A DNA stretch of 64,000 nucleotides from Undibacterium_A arcticum (GTDB taxonomy: Bacteria > Pseudomonadota > Gammaproteobacteria > Burkholderiales > Burkholderiaceae_D): the NCBI RefSeq assembly GCF_042660705.1, contig NZ_JBHSUQ010000001.1; one strand, written 5' to 3'. Position numbers and translations under genes: made by a program. The first letter of the stretch is position 1, and each line of letters starts with the position of its first letter. Below, one piece after another: positions 51,652 to 59,696 of this stretch. The notes beneath the pieces were generated by a model. The model was not told where the DNA came from, searched no databases, and worked only from the letters and a program-made list of their open reading frames with translations.

Positions 51652-52629
51652 TTACAGCGCTTTAGGTTCAATCCCAGCTTCGCCGCTGACCAGTGCCCGG
51701 GCTGGCGCAATTTGGATGATGCTGGTCAAGCTCGCCATCCCGCCGATACTATGAATGCGAAAGTGCTTGCCATGATCGTCTGACAGCAATACCGCGCCGC
51801 CTTGACCGACCAGCGCGATGCGACCACTATCAAACTTGATACCTCCGAAAAAAGAAGTCTGCAAGCCGGTGTCGATACGTTCCCAGGTCGCGCCAAAATC
51901 CTCAGTGCGGAAAACGTTGCCGCGCATCCCATACACCAGCCAGATATCAGCCGACAGTGCCAGCGCCCCGAACAAAGACCCTTTGTAAGGCAGCGCCAGC
52001 GTTTCCCATTGCGCGCCGCCATTGCTCGAACGCAGTAGCGTGCCGTTCTCGCCGGTCAACATCAGGCGCCCTTTAGGGCCGGCGGTCAACGCGTTAAGAT
52101 GCGCTTCGCCCACCGCCGGTAAAGGTGATGGCTCCCAATGCGCGCCGGCATCGTGTGACACCAGAAATTTGCCGAAGCTGCCCACCGCGTACAAGGTGGC
52201 GGCAGATGCCCCGCCTGTGCCGCCCGCGCTGGCCACCCCCAGCAATGGCTCGGAACGCTGTTCATCGAAACGCACCTGGTGCCAATTGGCACCGCCATCG
52301 TCGGTCTTGACGATCCAGCCGTCATGACCGACGGCCACGCCATGTTGGGCATCGATAAACAGGAGCTGGTTCAGGGTCGAACCGGTTTGCGGCTGGACCA
52401 CAGCGTCGCGCCAGTGCGCACCATCATCGTCACTGAGCAAAATATGGCCTGCCTCGCCCACTGCCACCAGACGCTTGCCGACCTGGACCAGACCGTTGAT
52501 CTGCAAACGATCCGCACGAATTGCCGTCGCAGCGAACGGCGGCAGCGGACGCGGCGAAAAGGCATAAACCGCAGCAGCAGCCGCTGCCACCACCATTGCC
52601 AGGCTCGCCAGTCGAATTGCTTTAGACAT
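51652..52629 (-). CDS. YCF48-like beta-propeller protein
   Basis: A 325-residue protein with AAGGAGA before ATG 52629 and an N-terminal signal/anchor (LASLAMVVAAAAAAVYAF). It contains repeated blades of the BNR/YCF48 type: LLSDDDGAHWRDA, VKTDDGGANWHQV, LVSHDAGAHWEPS, LRSSNGGAQWETL, FRTEDFGATWERI and LLSDDHGKHF. Each carries the SxDxGxxW-like Asp-box. Such propellers probably act as periplasmic accessory proteins of the neighbouring MMPL transporter (55-base gap). Photosystem assembly, the namesake function, is irrelevant here. Confidence 0.85.
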   Translation of the reverse strand: MSKAIRLASLAMVVAAAAAAVYAFSPRPLPPFAATAIRADRLQINGLVQVGKRLVAVGEAGHILLSDDDGAHWRDAVVQPQTGSTLNQLLFIDAQHGVAVGHDGWIVKTDDGGANWHQVRFDEQRSEPLLGVASAGGTGGASAATLYAVGSFGKFLVSHDAGAHWEPSPLPAVGEAHLNALTAGPKGRLMLTGENGTLLRSSNGGAQWETLALPYKGSLFGALALSADIWLVYGMRGNVFRTEDFGATWERIDTGLQTSFFGGIKFDSGRIALVGQGGAVLLSDDHGKHFRIHSIGGMASLTSIIQIAPARALVSGEAGIEPKAL

Positions 52630-52696
52630 CTTGTCTCCTTTGCGGCTATGTAATCCGCATTTAATATTTATGGTTACAACGCAACCGTTACAATAC

Positions 52697-52724
52697 CTCG
52701 GTTACAACACCTCGGTTACAACAC
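52697..52724. repeat. Tandem 14-bp direct repeat
   Basis: CTCGGTTACAACAC occurs twice in direct succession, preceded by a decayed third unit (CCGTTACAATAC), spanning the stop codon region of the thiolase. Probably slippage; it adds or removes nothing obvious from the protein. Confidence 0.6.
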
Positions 52725-53918
52725 TTCGAACAATGCCGCAGCACCCATTCCGCCGCCGATGCACATCGTCACGACGACATAGTTGATTCCGCGACGCTTA
52801 CCTTCGAGCAATGCATGACCCACCATGCGCGCCCCCGACATCCCGAACGGATGACCAATCGCAATCGCACCACCATTCACGTTCAGCCGATCCTGCGCAA
52901 TCCCCAACTGGTCGCGGCAGTAAATCACCTGGCAGGCAAACGCTTCATTCAATTCCCACAGGCCGATATCGGCAACGGTCAGACCATGCTTTCAATAGTT
53001 TAGGAATCGCAAATACCGGTCCGATCCCCATTTCATCCGCGCCGCAGCCGGCCACCGCCATGCCACGATAGGCACCCAGCTGGGGCAGCCCACGTCGTTC
53101 GGCCTCAGCACGACTGGTCAATACACAGGCCGATGCGCCATCGGACAGCTGCGAGGCATTGCCGGCCGTGATGAATTGACCCTCTTTCACCCACTGGCCG
53201 TTTGCCATACCGGTTTCAGGTTGGCCAGGCTCTCGGCACTGATATCGGCACGATTGCACTCATCGCGTGTCAATGTTACTTGTTCCGTGCCGGTCTGGTT
53301 GCCCTCCTTGTCGAACAACGCCTTATTGACCGTCAGAGGCACAATCTCGTCATCAAACAAGCCGTCGCGTTGCGCGCGGGCAATGCGCTGCTGGCTCAGC
53401 AATGCGTAGTCGTCTTGCGCGGCACGCGAGATGCCATAGCGCTGCGAGACAATCTCCGCGGTTTCGATCATCGGAATATAGGCCGTCGGATCTGCTGCCA
53501 GCACCGCCTGCGATTGGCTGCGGTAGGCGTTTTTGAATTTGTTTTGCGTCAGCGAAATGGATTCGACGCCACCGGCGATCGCGATCTCGATTTCGCCGCA
53601 CATGATGGATTTCGCCGCGCTGGCAATCGCCATCAGGCCGGACGAGCACATCCGGTCCATCGCCATGCCTGGCACGGTCGCCGGCAATCCGGCGGCGAGC
53701 GCGCTCAGGCGGCCGATGTTGTAGCCTTGGGTGCCCTGTTGCGCGGCGGCGCCCATCAATACGTCTTCCACTTCTTCCGGTGCGATGCCCGGCACCCGCG
53801 CCAGCGCGGCGCGTATCACATGCCCGCCCAGTTGCGGCGCTTCGGTATCATTGAACGCGCCACGAAATGCCTTGCCAATCGGGGTACGGGCGGTGGAAAC
53901 AATCACGGCTTCTTGCAT
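52716..53918 (-). CDS. Thiolase / acetyl-CoA acyltransferase (two frameshifts)
   Basis: Thiolase-fold protein of about 400 residues. N-terminal MQEAVIVSTARTPIGKAFRG, nucleophilic Cys in MDRMCSSGLMAI, then the frame shifts near 53206 (LKPVW to ANGQWVKEGQFITAGNASQLSDGA). It shifts again near 52985, and the C-terminus follows: LWELNEAFACQV, VNVNGGAIAIGHPFGMSGARM (catalytic His) and CIGGGMGAAALFEVL (catalytic Cys). The catalytic residues are all present across the three frames, so it is likely functional with sequencing indels. It is different from the FadA6-like thiolase at 58521 and may act on a side-chain or a late C/D-ring 3-ketoacyl-CoA. Confidence 0.8.
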
Positions 53919-53955
53919 GGTTAGTATCTTTCAGTAAGCGCCAACAAACGATGAA

Positions 53956-54417
53956 TCAAGCAAAAAAATAACGGCTGATGGTGTCGGCGACACAGCCAGG
54001 TTTGGTGCTGCCTTCAATTTCCACCGTCACACGCACGGTGGCTTGTACGCCATTGCCATCCATCGGCTCGGCGCGCAACAGTTCGCACACCCCGCGGATA
54101 CGCGCGCCGACCGGAACCGGGGCCGGGAAACGGATGCGGTCACAGCCGTAATTGACACCCATCTTCAGGTTCTCGACGCCGACCACTTGCGGCAAGAACA
54201 GGTTGACCAGCGACAGCGACAGGTAGCCATGGGCGATGCAGGCCCCGAATGGACCGGACTTCGCGCGCTCTGGATCGACGTGGATCCATTGATGGTCGCC
54301 GGTGGCATCGGCAAACAGGTCGATGCGATCCTGCTCGACCGTGATCCATTCGCTGGCGCCGAGCGGCTGTCCGGCCATCGCGAAGAAGTCAGCCGGCTTG
54401 CGGAATGTCATGGTCAT
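53956..54417 (-). CDS. MaoC-family enoyl-CoA hydratase
   Basis: A 153-residue single hot-dog domain protein with the R-hydratase signature: FADATGDHQWIHVDPERAKSGPFGACIAHGYLSLSLVN (Asp and His catalytic pair within DATGDHQWIHVD) and VNYGCDRIRFPAPVPVGARIRG. It resembles mycobacterial Rv0130/HtdZ-type 3-hydroxyacyl-thioester dehydratases. In this operon it probably hydrates the enoyl-CoA made by one of the acyl-CoA dehydrogenases. Located 16 bases after ipdF. Confidence 0.85.
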   Translation of the reverse strand: MTMTFRKPADFFAMAGQPLGASEWITVEQDRIDLFADATGDHQWIHVDPERAKSGPFGACIAHGYLSLSLVNLFLPQVVGVENLKMGVNYGCDRIRFPAPVPVGARIRGVCELLRAEPMDGNGVQATVRVTVEIEGSTKPGCVADTISRYFFA

Positions 54418-54432
54418 AAGTAGATGCTCTGG

Positions 54433-55242
54433 TCAGGCGTGCTGGCTGCTGACGGACACGATTTCGCCGGCCATATAGGACGCATAATCACTGGCCAGGA
54501 ACATCATCACGTTGGCCACTTCCCATACTTCCGCCGCACGGCCGAAGGCTTCCTTCGATGCCAGTTGCTCTAGCAGTTCCTGCGGCGCACTCTTGCGCAA
54601 GAAGTCATGCAACGCGATGCTCGGCGCCACCGCATTGATGCGGATGCCGAATTCCGCCGCTTCCAGTGCGCTGCAGCGGGTCAGCGCCATCACGCCGGCT
54701 TTCGCGGCCGCGTAGTGGGCTTGTTCCTTCTGCGCGCGCCAGCCGAGCACCGAGGCGTTGTTGACGATCACACCGCGACGCCGCGGCTGCATCCGTTTCA
54801 GCATCGCGCGCGTCATGCGGAACGTGCCGGTCAGCGTGATGTCCAGCACGCGATTCCATTCTTCATCGCTCATGTCGACCACGCGGCGCGAACCGCCGAG
54901 GCCGGCGTTGTTGATCAGCACGTCGACGCCGCCCAGCTTGTTTTCCGCGGCATCGATCAATGCCTGCACTTCGGCTTCGTTGGTCACATTGCACGGCTGG
55001 CCATAGATCGCTTCCAGACCGGTCTCGCTGCGCAGGCGTTCGACCGCGGCAACCAGACGGCCCTCGTGGATGTCGGAAATCATCAACGCCCGGCAACCTT
55101 CTTCGGCGCTACGCCGTGCCGCCGCAAAACCAATGCCGCCCCCCGCCGCGGCAGTGATCAAAACCGTCTTCCCTTCCAGCAGGCGATGTCCCTTTACATA
55201 GGCAGGCACTGCGGCAGACGTCACTACTTGGGATTCATTCAT
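54433..55242 (-). CDS. ipdF: IpdF-like SDR (C/D-ring hydroxy/keto-acyl-CoA dehydrogenase)
   Basis: ATG 55242 (MNESQVVTSAAVPAYVKG) has AGAGGAT; a long upstream extension overlaps the acyl-CoA dehydrogenase and is a shadow. The 269-residue SDR matches mycobacterial IpdF (Rv3559c) closely: LEGKTVLITAAAGGGIGFAAARR, VDVLINNAGLGG, the long block NNASVLGWRAQKEQAHYAAAK, INAVAPSIALHDFL and the end GEIVSVSSQ. The family interconverts the C5 keto and hydroxyl groups of HIP-CoA early in C/D-ring degradation. It follows the fused FadE30-like dehydrogenase directly, the expected functional partner. Confidence 0.85.
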   Translation of the reverse strand: MNESQVVTSAAVPAYVKGHRLLEGKTVLITAAAGGGIGFAAARRSAEEGCRALMISDIHEGRLVAAVERLRSETGLEAIYGQPCNVTNEAEVQALIDAAENKLGGVDVLINNAGLGGSRRVVDMSDEEWNRVLDITLTGTFRMTRAMLKRMQPRRRGVIVNNASVLGWRAQKEQAHYAAAKAGVMALTRCSALEAAEFGIRINAVAPSIALHDFLRKSAPQELLEQLASKEAFGRAAEVWEVANVMMFLASDYASYMAGEIVSVSSQHA

Positions 55243-55244
55243 GT

Positions 55245-57611
55245 TTATCCTCTTGCTTCCTTGGGCATGCCGAGACCGCGCTCGGCAATGATGTTCAGTT
55301 GAATTTCGTTGGTACCGGCGTAAATCGTGTCGGAGCGGGTGAACATGAACAAGCCTTGCAGCCGTGAACGGCGACCATCGTCGGCTACCACCAGGTTGCC
55401 TTCGGCACCCAGCACGTCCATTGCCAGCTCGCCCAGCGCGCGGTGCCAGTTCGACCAGTAATATTTGTAGATCAGCGTTTCGCGCCGCAACTGGCCATCG
55501 CTGTCGCCGGAAAGCATGCGTAGCGCGTTGTAGCGCATCGTGCGTAAGCCAGCCCAGGCTTGCGCGATCCGGCGGCGCAGTGCCGGCTGTTGCAGGCTGC
55601 CGTTGTCGCCGGCGGCAGCGATCACCATCTCGAGCTCGTGCCGAAAATGCATTTGCTGGCCCAGCGTCGACAAACCGCGCTCGAAACCGAGCAAGGCCAT
55701 CGCAATCTTCCAGCCCTCTCCCGGCGCGCCGACCACATCCCTCGCCGCTGCACGCGCACCGTCGAAGAACACTTCGTTGAACTCGGCCGAACCGCTGATC
55801 TGGCGAATCGGGCGAATGTCCACGCCGGGCTGGTCCAGCGGCATCAGCAAAAAGATCAAGCCACGGTTGCCGCGCGAACCCGCTTCGCAGCGCGCCAGCA
55901 CAAAGATCCATTCGGATTCATGCGCCAGTGAAGTCCACACTTTCTGGCCGGTGACGATCCAGTCGCCGGTCTCCGGGTCTTGCACCGCGCGCGTTTGCAC
56001 GTTGGCCAGGTCGGAGCCGGCGTTCGGCTCCGAGTAACCCTGGCACCAGAACACGCTGCCGTTCTGGATGCCGGGCAGCAAACGCTGCTTCTGGTCTTCG
56101 GTACCGTACGCGATCAGGGTCGGGCCAATCAGACCTTCGCCGATATGGCCCATCCGGCCCGGGCCGCCCGCGCGCGCGTATTCTTCGTGGTAAATGACTT
56201 GCTGCGCAAGTGACAGGCCGCGCCCGCCGTGCTGTTGCGGCCAGCCGACGCAGGTCCAGCGTCCTTCGGCCAGCGTTTGCTCCCAGGCTTTGCGCTGATG
56301 CGGGAAAGCATCTTCGTCGCCCGGCCCGCCACGATGGCGCAAGGGCAGGAAATCGCCGCTTAAATTGGCTTGCATCCATTGTGCAAATTCGGCACGGAAA
56401 CCCTCATCGGCGTGATCCTGTTCTGCCGAAGAAGCCGAACCCCTGGATTCGACCGCATCCTCGCCGTGATCGCCGGTGTTACATAAGTGTTCGGCAATCC
56501 GCTGATAACAGGCTTCATCGTCGCCAAACCAGGTGCGTGCGGCTTGCGCCCGCTTGAAATACAGATGCGGGTCATATTCCCAGGTAAAGCCGACACCGCC
56601 ATGCAGCTGGATCGCTTCCTGGGCGCAGAAGAACAGCGCATCGTTGGCGGCGCTCTTGGCGCAGGCGACTTCCAGCGCCAGCTGGTCCAGTCCAACATCT
56701 GTGGTCGCTGCGCGCGCCGCGCCATACACCGTTGAACGCGCCGACTCCAGCTTGATCATCATTTCGGCACAGCGATGCTTGACCGCCTGGAACGAGGCGA
56801 TGATCCGCCCGAATTGCGTCCGTTCATTGATATACGCCAGCGTCAGGTCCAAGCACTGCTGGGCGCTGCCGACCTGTTCTGCCGCCATGGCCAGTGCTGC
56901 CAACGTACCGGCCCACTGCAGACCAGCGTGTAATGTTTCTGAAGCATCGATACGGGCATCTGCTTCCAGCCGTACATTGCTCAGCGTCAAGCGAGCGATA
57001 CCGCGCGTGGTATCGAGCGTGGTCAATGACTGAATGCCTACGCCTTGCGTGCGCGCATCCAGCGCAAACATGCCGAACACGTCGTCGGCATCGGATAAGC
57101 ATGCCGGTACCAGCAGCAGTTCGGCCTCGGCGCCCCCCAGCACCTGCGGCACGATGCCGTTCAGCACATAGAAATCATCGACCCGCTGCGCCATCACGGT
57201 ACAAGCGGAGGGTTCCCAGCCGGCCGGTGTCGGAAAGGCCAGCGCTGCAGTCAACGCACCGCTGGCGAGGGCTGGCAGATAGCGCTGCTGCGCTGACGCA
57301 TGGGCGGCATATTGCAGCGCGTCTGCCGCCAGACAGGCGCTGGCCAGATACGGCACCGCCGGCAAGCGGCGACCAAGCTGTTCCATCAGCAACGCGCGCT
57401 CGACCTGGGTCAGCCCCATGCCATCCAGATCTTCCGGGATGGTCAGGCTGCACCAGCCCATGTCTTCGCGGATCGCGCGCCATAACTCGGTGTCATAGCC
57501 GGCATCGCTCTCCAGCGCGCGCCGCAGCGCGGCGGAATCGCTTTGCTCGGCCAAAAACGATTCGGCCGCATCACGGATCATTTCCTGATCGGAGTCGAGT
57601 CTAAAATCCAT
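55245..57611 (-). CDS. Fused acyl-CoA dehydrogenase (two ACAD units; C-half FadE30-like)
   Basis: A 788-residue protein made of two acyl-CoA dehydrogenase units. The N-terminal one, about residues 1-370 (MDFRLDSDQEMIRDAAESFL to QEAIQLHGGVGFTWEYDPHLYFKRA), resembles small FadE33-like subunits. The C-terminal one is about 410-788. Its sequence (WTCVGWPQQHGGRGLSLAQQ, WCQGYSEPNAGSDLANVQTRA, WIVTGQKVWTSLAHESEW, YAGTNEIQLNIIAERGLG) matches mycobacterial FadE30. A linker rich in Ser/Glu/Asp joins them. Steroid ACADs usually form alpha2beta2 heteromers from two genes, so this is a gene fusion of that type. The substrate is probably HIP-CoA or its 5-hydroxy form. No frameshift was seen. Confidence 0.85.
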   Translation of the reverse strand: MDFRLDSDQEMIRDAAESFLAEQSDSAALRRALESDAGYDTELWRAIREDMGWCSLTIPEDLDGMGLTQVERALLMEQLGRRLPAVPYLASACLAADALQYAAHASAQQRYLPALASGALTAALAFPTPAGWEPSACTVMAQRVDDFYVLNGIVPQVLGGAEAELLLVPACLSDADDVFGMFALDARTQGVGIQSLTTLDTTRGIARLTLSNVRLEADARIDASETLHAGLQWAGTLAALAMAAEQVGSAQQCLDLTLAYINERTQFGRIIASFQAVKHRCAEMMIKLESARSTVYGAARAATTDVGLDQLALEVACAKSAANDALFFCAQEAIQLHGGVGFTWEYDPHLYFKRAQAARTWFGDDEACYQRIAEHLCNTGDHGEDAVESRGSASSAEQDHADEGFRAEFAQWMQANLSGDFLPLRHRGGPGDEDAFPHQRKAWEQTLAEGRWTCVGWPQQHGGRGLSLAQQVIYHEEYARAGGPGRMGHIGEGLIGPTLIAYGTEDQKQRLLPGIQNGSVFWCQGYSEPNAGSDLANVQTRAVQDPETGDWIVTGQKVWTSLAHESEWIFVLARCEAGSRGNRGLIFLLMPLDQPGVDIRPIRQISGSAEFNEVFFDGARAAARDVVGAPGEGWKIAMALLGFERGLSTLGQQMHFRHELEMVIAAAGDNGSLQQPALRRRIAQAWAGLRTMRYNALRMLSGDSDGQLRRETLIYKYYWSNWHRALGELAMDVLGAEGNLVVADDGRRSRLQGLFMFTRSDTIYAGTNEIQLNIIAERGLGMPKEARG

Positions 57612-57623
57612 CGCCGGCCGCCA

Positions 57624-58511
57624 TCAACTGCCGAAAACTTTTTGCGCGGGCTGCGCTTGGTCGATCAGAGCGCTCACCGCTGCCCCCACCTCCGCCGGTT
57701 GCCAGCGCGCGCCCTTGTCCTGCTGCACGCCGCTGCGCCAGCCATCAGCCAGGCCGATCATGCCGCCGGCCACTTCAAACATGCGGCCCGTGACATGGCC
57801 TGAAGCGGCGCTGCCCAGCCATACCAGCAGCGGCGCCACATTCGCCGGAGCAAAGTAGTCGAAGGCGTCCCCTTCGGGTTTTTTCATCACGTCGGCAAAC
57901 ACGTCTTCGGTCATGCCGGTGCGCGCCACCGGCGCCAGGCCGTTGGCCGTGATGCCGTAGCGCCCCAGTTCGGCCGCCTGCACCAGCGTCAATGCCGCAA
58001 TCCCGGCCTTGGCGGCGGAATAATTGGATTGTCCGACCGAGCCCTGCAAGCCGGCACCGGAACTGGTGTTGATGATGCGGCCACCGACCTTGTTGCCAGC
58101 CTTGGCGGCATCGCGCCAGCGCCGCGCCAGTACGTTGGCCAGACAGAAATGGCCTTTCAGATGGACCCGCATCACGTCGTCCCAATCCGCCTCGCTCAGG
58201 CTGACGAACATGCGGTCGCGGCAAATGCCGGCATTATTGACAAGCACGTGCACTTCGCCGAAAGCAGCACAAGCCGCCTCGACGATGCGCTCGGCACTGG
58301 CCATGTCGGTGATGTCACCGTCGTTCGCCAGCGCCTGCCCGCCTTGTGCGCGAATCTCTGCACAGACCGCTTCGGCCGCTGCATGGCGAATGTCGTTGAC
58401 CACCACGTTGGCGCCCTCGGCCGCAAACGCGAGCGCATAAGCGCGCCCCAGGCCGCCGCCCGCGCCGGTGACGATAACGTTACGATTTTCGCAAATGCCC
58501 ATAGTGCCCAT
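57624..58511 (-). CDS. SDR / 3-hydroxyacyl-CoA dehydrogenase-like (17-beta-HSD4-type)
   Basis: Start ATG 58511 (MGTMGICENRN) has AAGGAATACGT; ATG 58502 is an alternative. The 295-residue protein has VTGAGGGLGRAYALAFAAEGANVVVNDI, VHVLVNNAGICRDRMFVSLSEADWDDVMRVHLKGHF, INTSSGAGLQGSVGQSNYSAAKAGI (Ser, YxxxK) and a C-terminal extension. This is the pattern of the multifunctional-enzyme (HSD17B4) dehydrogenase domain and of Rv3548c-like SDRs from the mycobacterial C/D-ring region. It probably oxidises a 3-hydroxyacyl-CoA intermediate with NAD (Asp in VVNDI). Confidence 0.85.
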   Translation of the reverse strand: MGTMGICENRNVIVTGAGGGLGRAYALAFAAEGANVVVNDIRHAAAEAVCAEIRAQGGQALANDGDITDMASAERIVEAACAAFGEVHVLVNNAGICRDRMFVSLSEADWDDVMRVHLKGHFCLANVLARRWRDAAKAGNKVGGRIINTSSGAGLQGSVGQSNYSAAKAGIAALTLVQAAELGRYGITANGLAPVARTGMTEDVFADVMKKPEGDAFDYFAPANVAPLLVWLGSAASGHVTGRMFEVAGGMIGLADGWRSGVQQDKGARWQPAEVGAAVSALIDQAQPAQKVFGS

Positions 58512-58520
58512 ACGTATTCC

Positions 58521-59696
58521 TTAAAGACGTTCAATAATCGTGACGTTGGCGAGCCCGCCGCCTTCGCACATGGTTTGCAAGCCATAGCGTCCACCAGTAC
58601 GTTCCAGCTCATGCAGCAGCGTGGTCATCAGGCGCGCACCGGTGGCGCCGAGCGGATGGCCCAGCGCAATCGCACCGCCGTTGACGTTGGTGCGGGCATG
58701 GGCATAGCCGGTTTCCTTCAGCCATGCCTGCGCGACCGACGCGAAAGCTTCATTGATTTCGACCAGGTCGATGTCTTCCCACTGCAGGCCGCACTGCTTG
58801 AGCGCGCGTTGGGTGGCGGCAATCGGCGCGGTCAGCATCCAGATCGGATCGTCGCCCATCACGGAGAGGTGGTGGATGCGTGCCCGCGGTGTCAGGTTGT
58901 AGCGTTTCAAGGCCGCTTCGGAAACCACCAGCAGCGCGGCCGAGGAATCGCAGGTCTGGCTCGACACAGCGGCAGTCAGCCAACTGCCCGGTTCCAGCGG
59001 TTCCAGCGTTGCCATTTTTTCCAGCGAAGTTTCGCGGGGTGTCTCGTCGTGCGCCAGGCCTTGAAACGGCACGATCTCGTGCGCGAAACGGCCTTCGGCC
59101 GTCGCTCTCAATGCGCGCGCATGACTTTCCAGCGCGTATTGCTCCATCGCTTCGCGCGAACAATTCCAGTGCTCCGCAATTTTTTGCGCTGCATAGAATT
59201 GCGATACTGGTTGCGTGCCAAAGCGCTCGCGCCAGCCGGTGCTGCCGGAGAACGGGTCGCTAAAGCCCAGCGGTTGCGCTGCGATCATCGCCGAGGAGAT
59301 CGGAATCTGGCTCATGGTCTGGACACCGCCGGCGATCACCACGTCTTGCGTGCCGCTCATCACCGCTTGCGCGGCGAAGTGCACCGCTTGTTGCGACGAG
59401 CCGCATTGCCGATCGATCGTCACGCCGGGCACGGTCAGCGGTAAACCGGCAGCCAGCCACGAAGAACGGGCGATATTGCCGGCCAGCGGGCCTATCGTGT
59501 CGACGCAACCGAAGATCACATCGTCGTAATCCTCGGCCGGAATCGCATTACGCTCGACCAGCGCCTTCAGCACGAAGCCACCCAGATCGGCGGGGTGAAC
59601 CTGCGCCAGACTGCCGCGGCGCTTGCCGGTTGGTGTGCGCAGTGCATCTACAATATAAGCTTCCGATTTTTGCACCGAATTTTTCACAAGCGTCAT
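58521..59696 (-). CDS. fadA6: FadA6-like thiolase of C/D-ring degradation
   Basis: A 391-residue thiolase very close to mycobacterial FadA6 (Rv3556c) and the Comamonas ScdF group: SEAYIVDALRTPTGKRRGSLAQVHPADLG, DDVIFGCVDTIGPLAGNIAR, VDRQCGSSQQAVHFAAQAVMSGTQDVVIAGGVQTMSQIPISSAM, EINEAFASVAQAWLKE, NVNGGAIALGHPLGATGARL and LQTMCEGGGLANVTIIERL. The nucleophilic Cys is in DRQCGSSQQ, the acid/base residues in GHP and MCEGGG. It releases acetyl-CoA from a ring-opened C/D-ring 3-ketoacyl-CoA. ATG overlaps the stop of the upstream ACAD (ATGA), indicating translational coupling. Confidence 0.9.
   Translation of the reverse strand: MTLVKNSVQKSEAYIVDALRTPTGKRRGSLAQVHPADLGGFVLKALVERNAIPAEDYDDVIFGCVDTIGPLAGNIARSSWLAAGLPLTVPGVTIDRQCGSSQQAVHFAAQAVMSGTQDVVIAGGVQTMSQIPISSAMIAAQPLGFSDPFSGSTGWRERFGTQPVSQFYAAQKIAEHWNCSREAMEQYALESHARALRATAEGRFAHEIVPFQGLAHDETPRETSLEKMATLEPLEPGSWLTAAVSSQTCDSSAALLVVSEAALKRYNLTPRARIHHLSVMGDDPIWMLTAPIAATQRALKQCGLQWEDIDLVEINEAFASVAQAWLKETGYAHARTNVNGGAIALGHPLGATGARLMTTLLHELERTGGRYGLQTMCEGGGLANVTIIERL

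Noticed and set aside
54433..55911. A long open frame that would extend ipdF by about 220 codons
   Set aside because: The extension is antisense-frame shadow of the acyl-CoA dehydrogenase; ATG 55242 has a ribosome site and matches the IpdF N-terminus.
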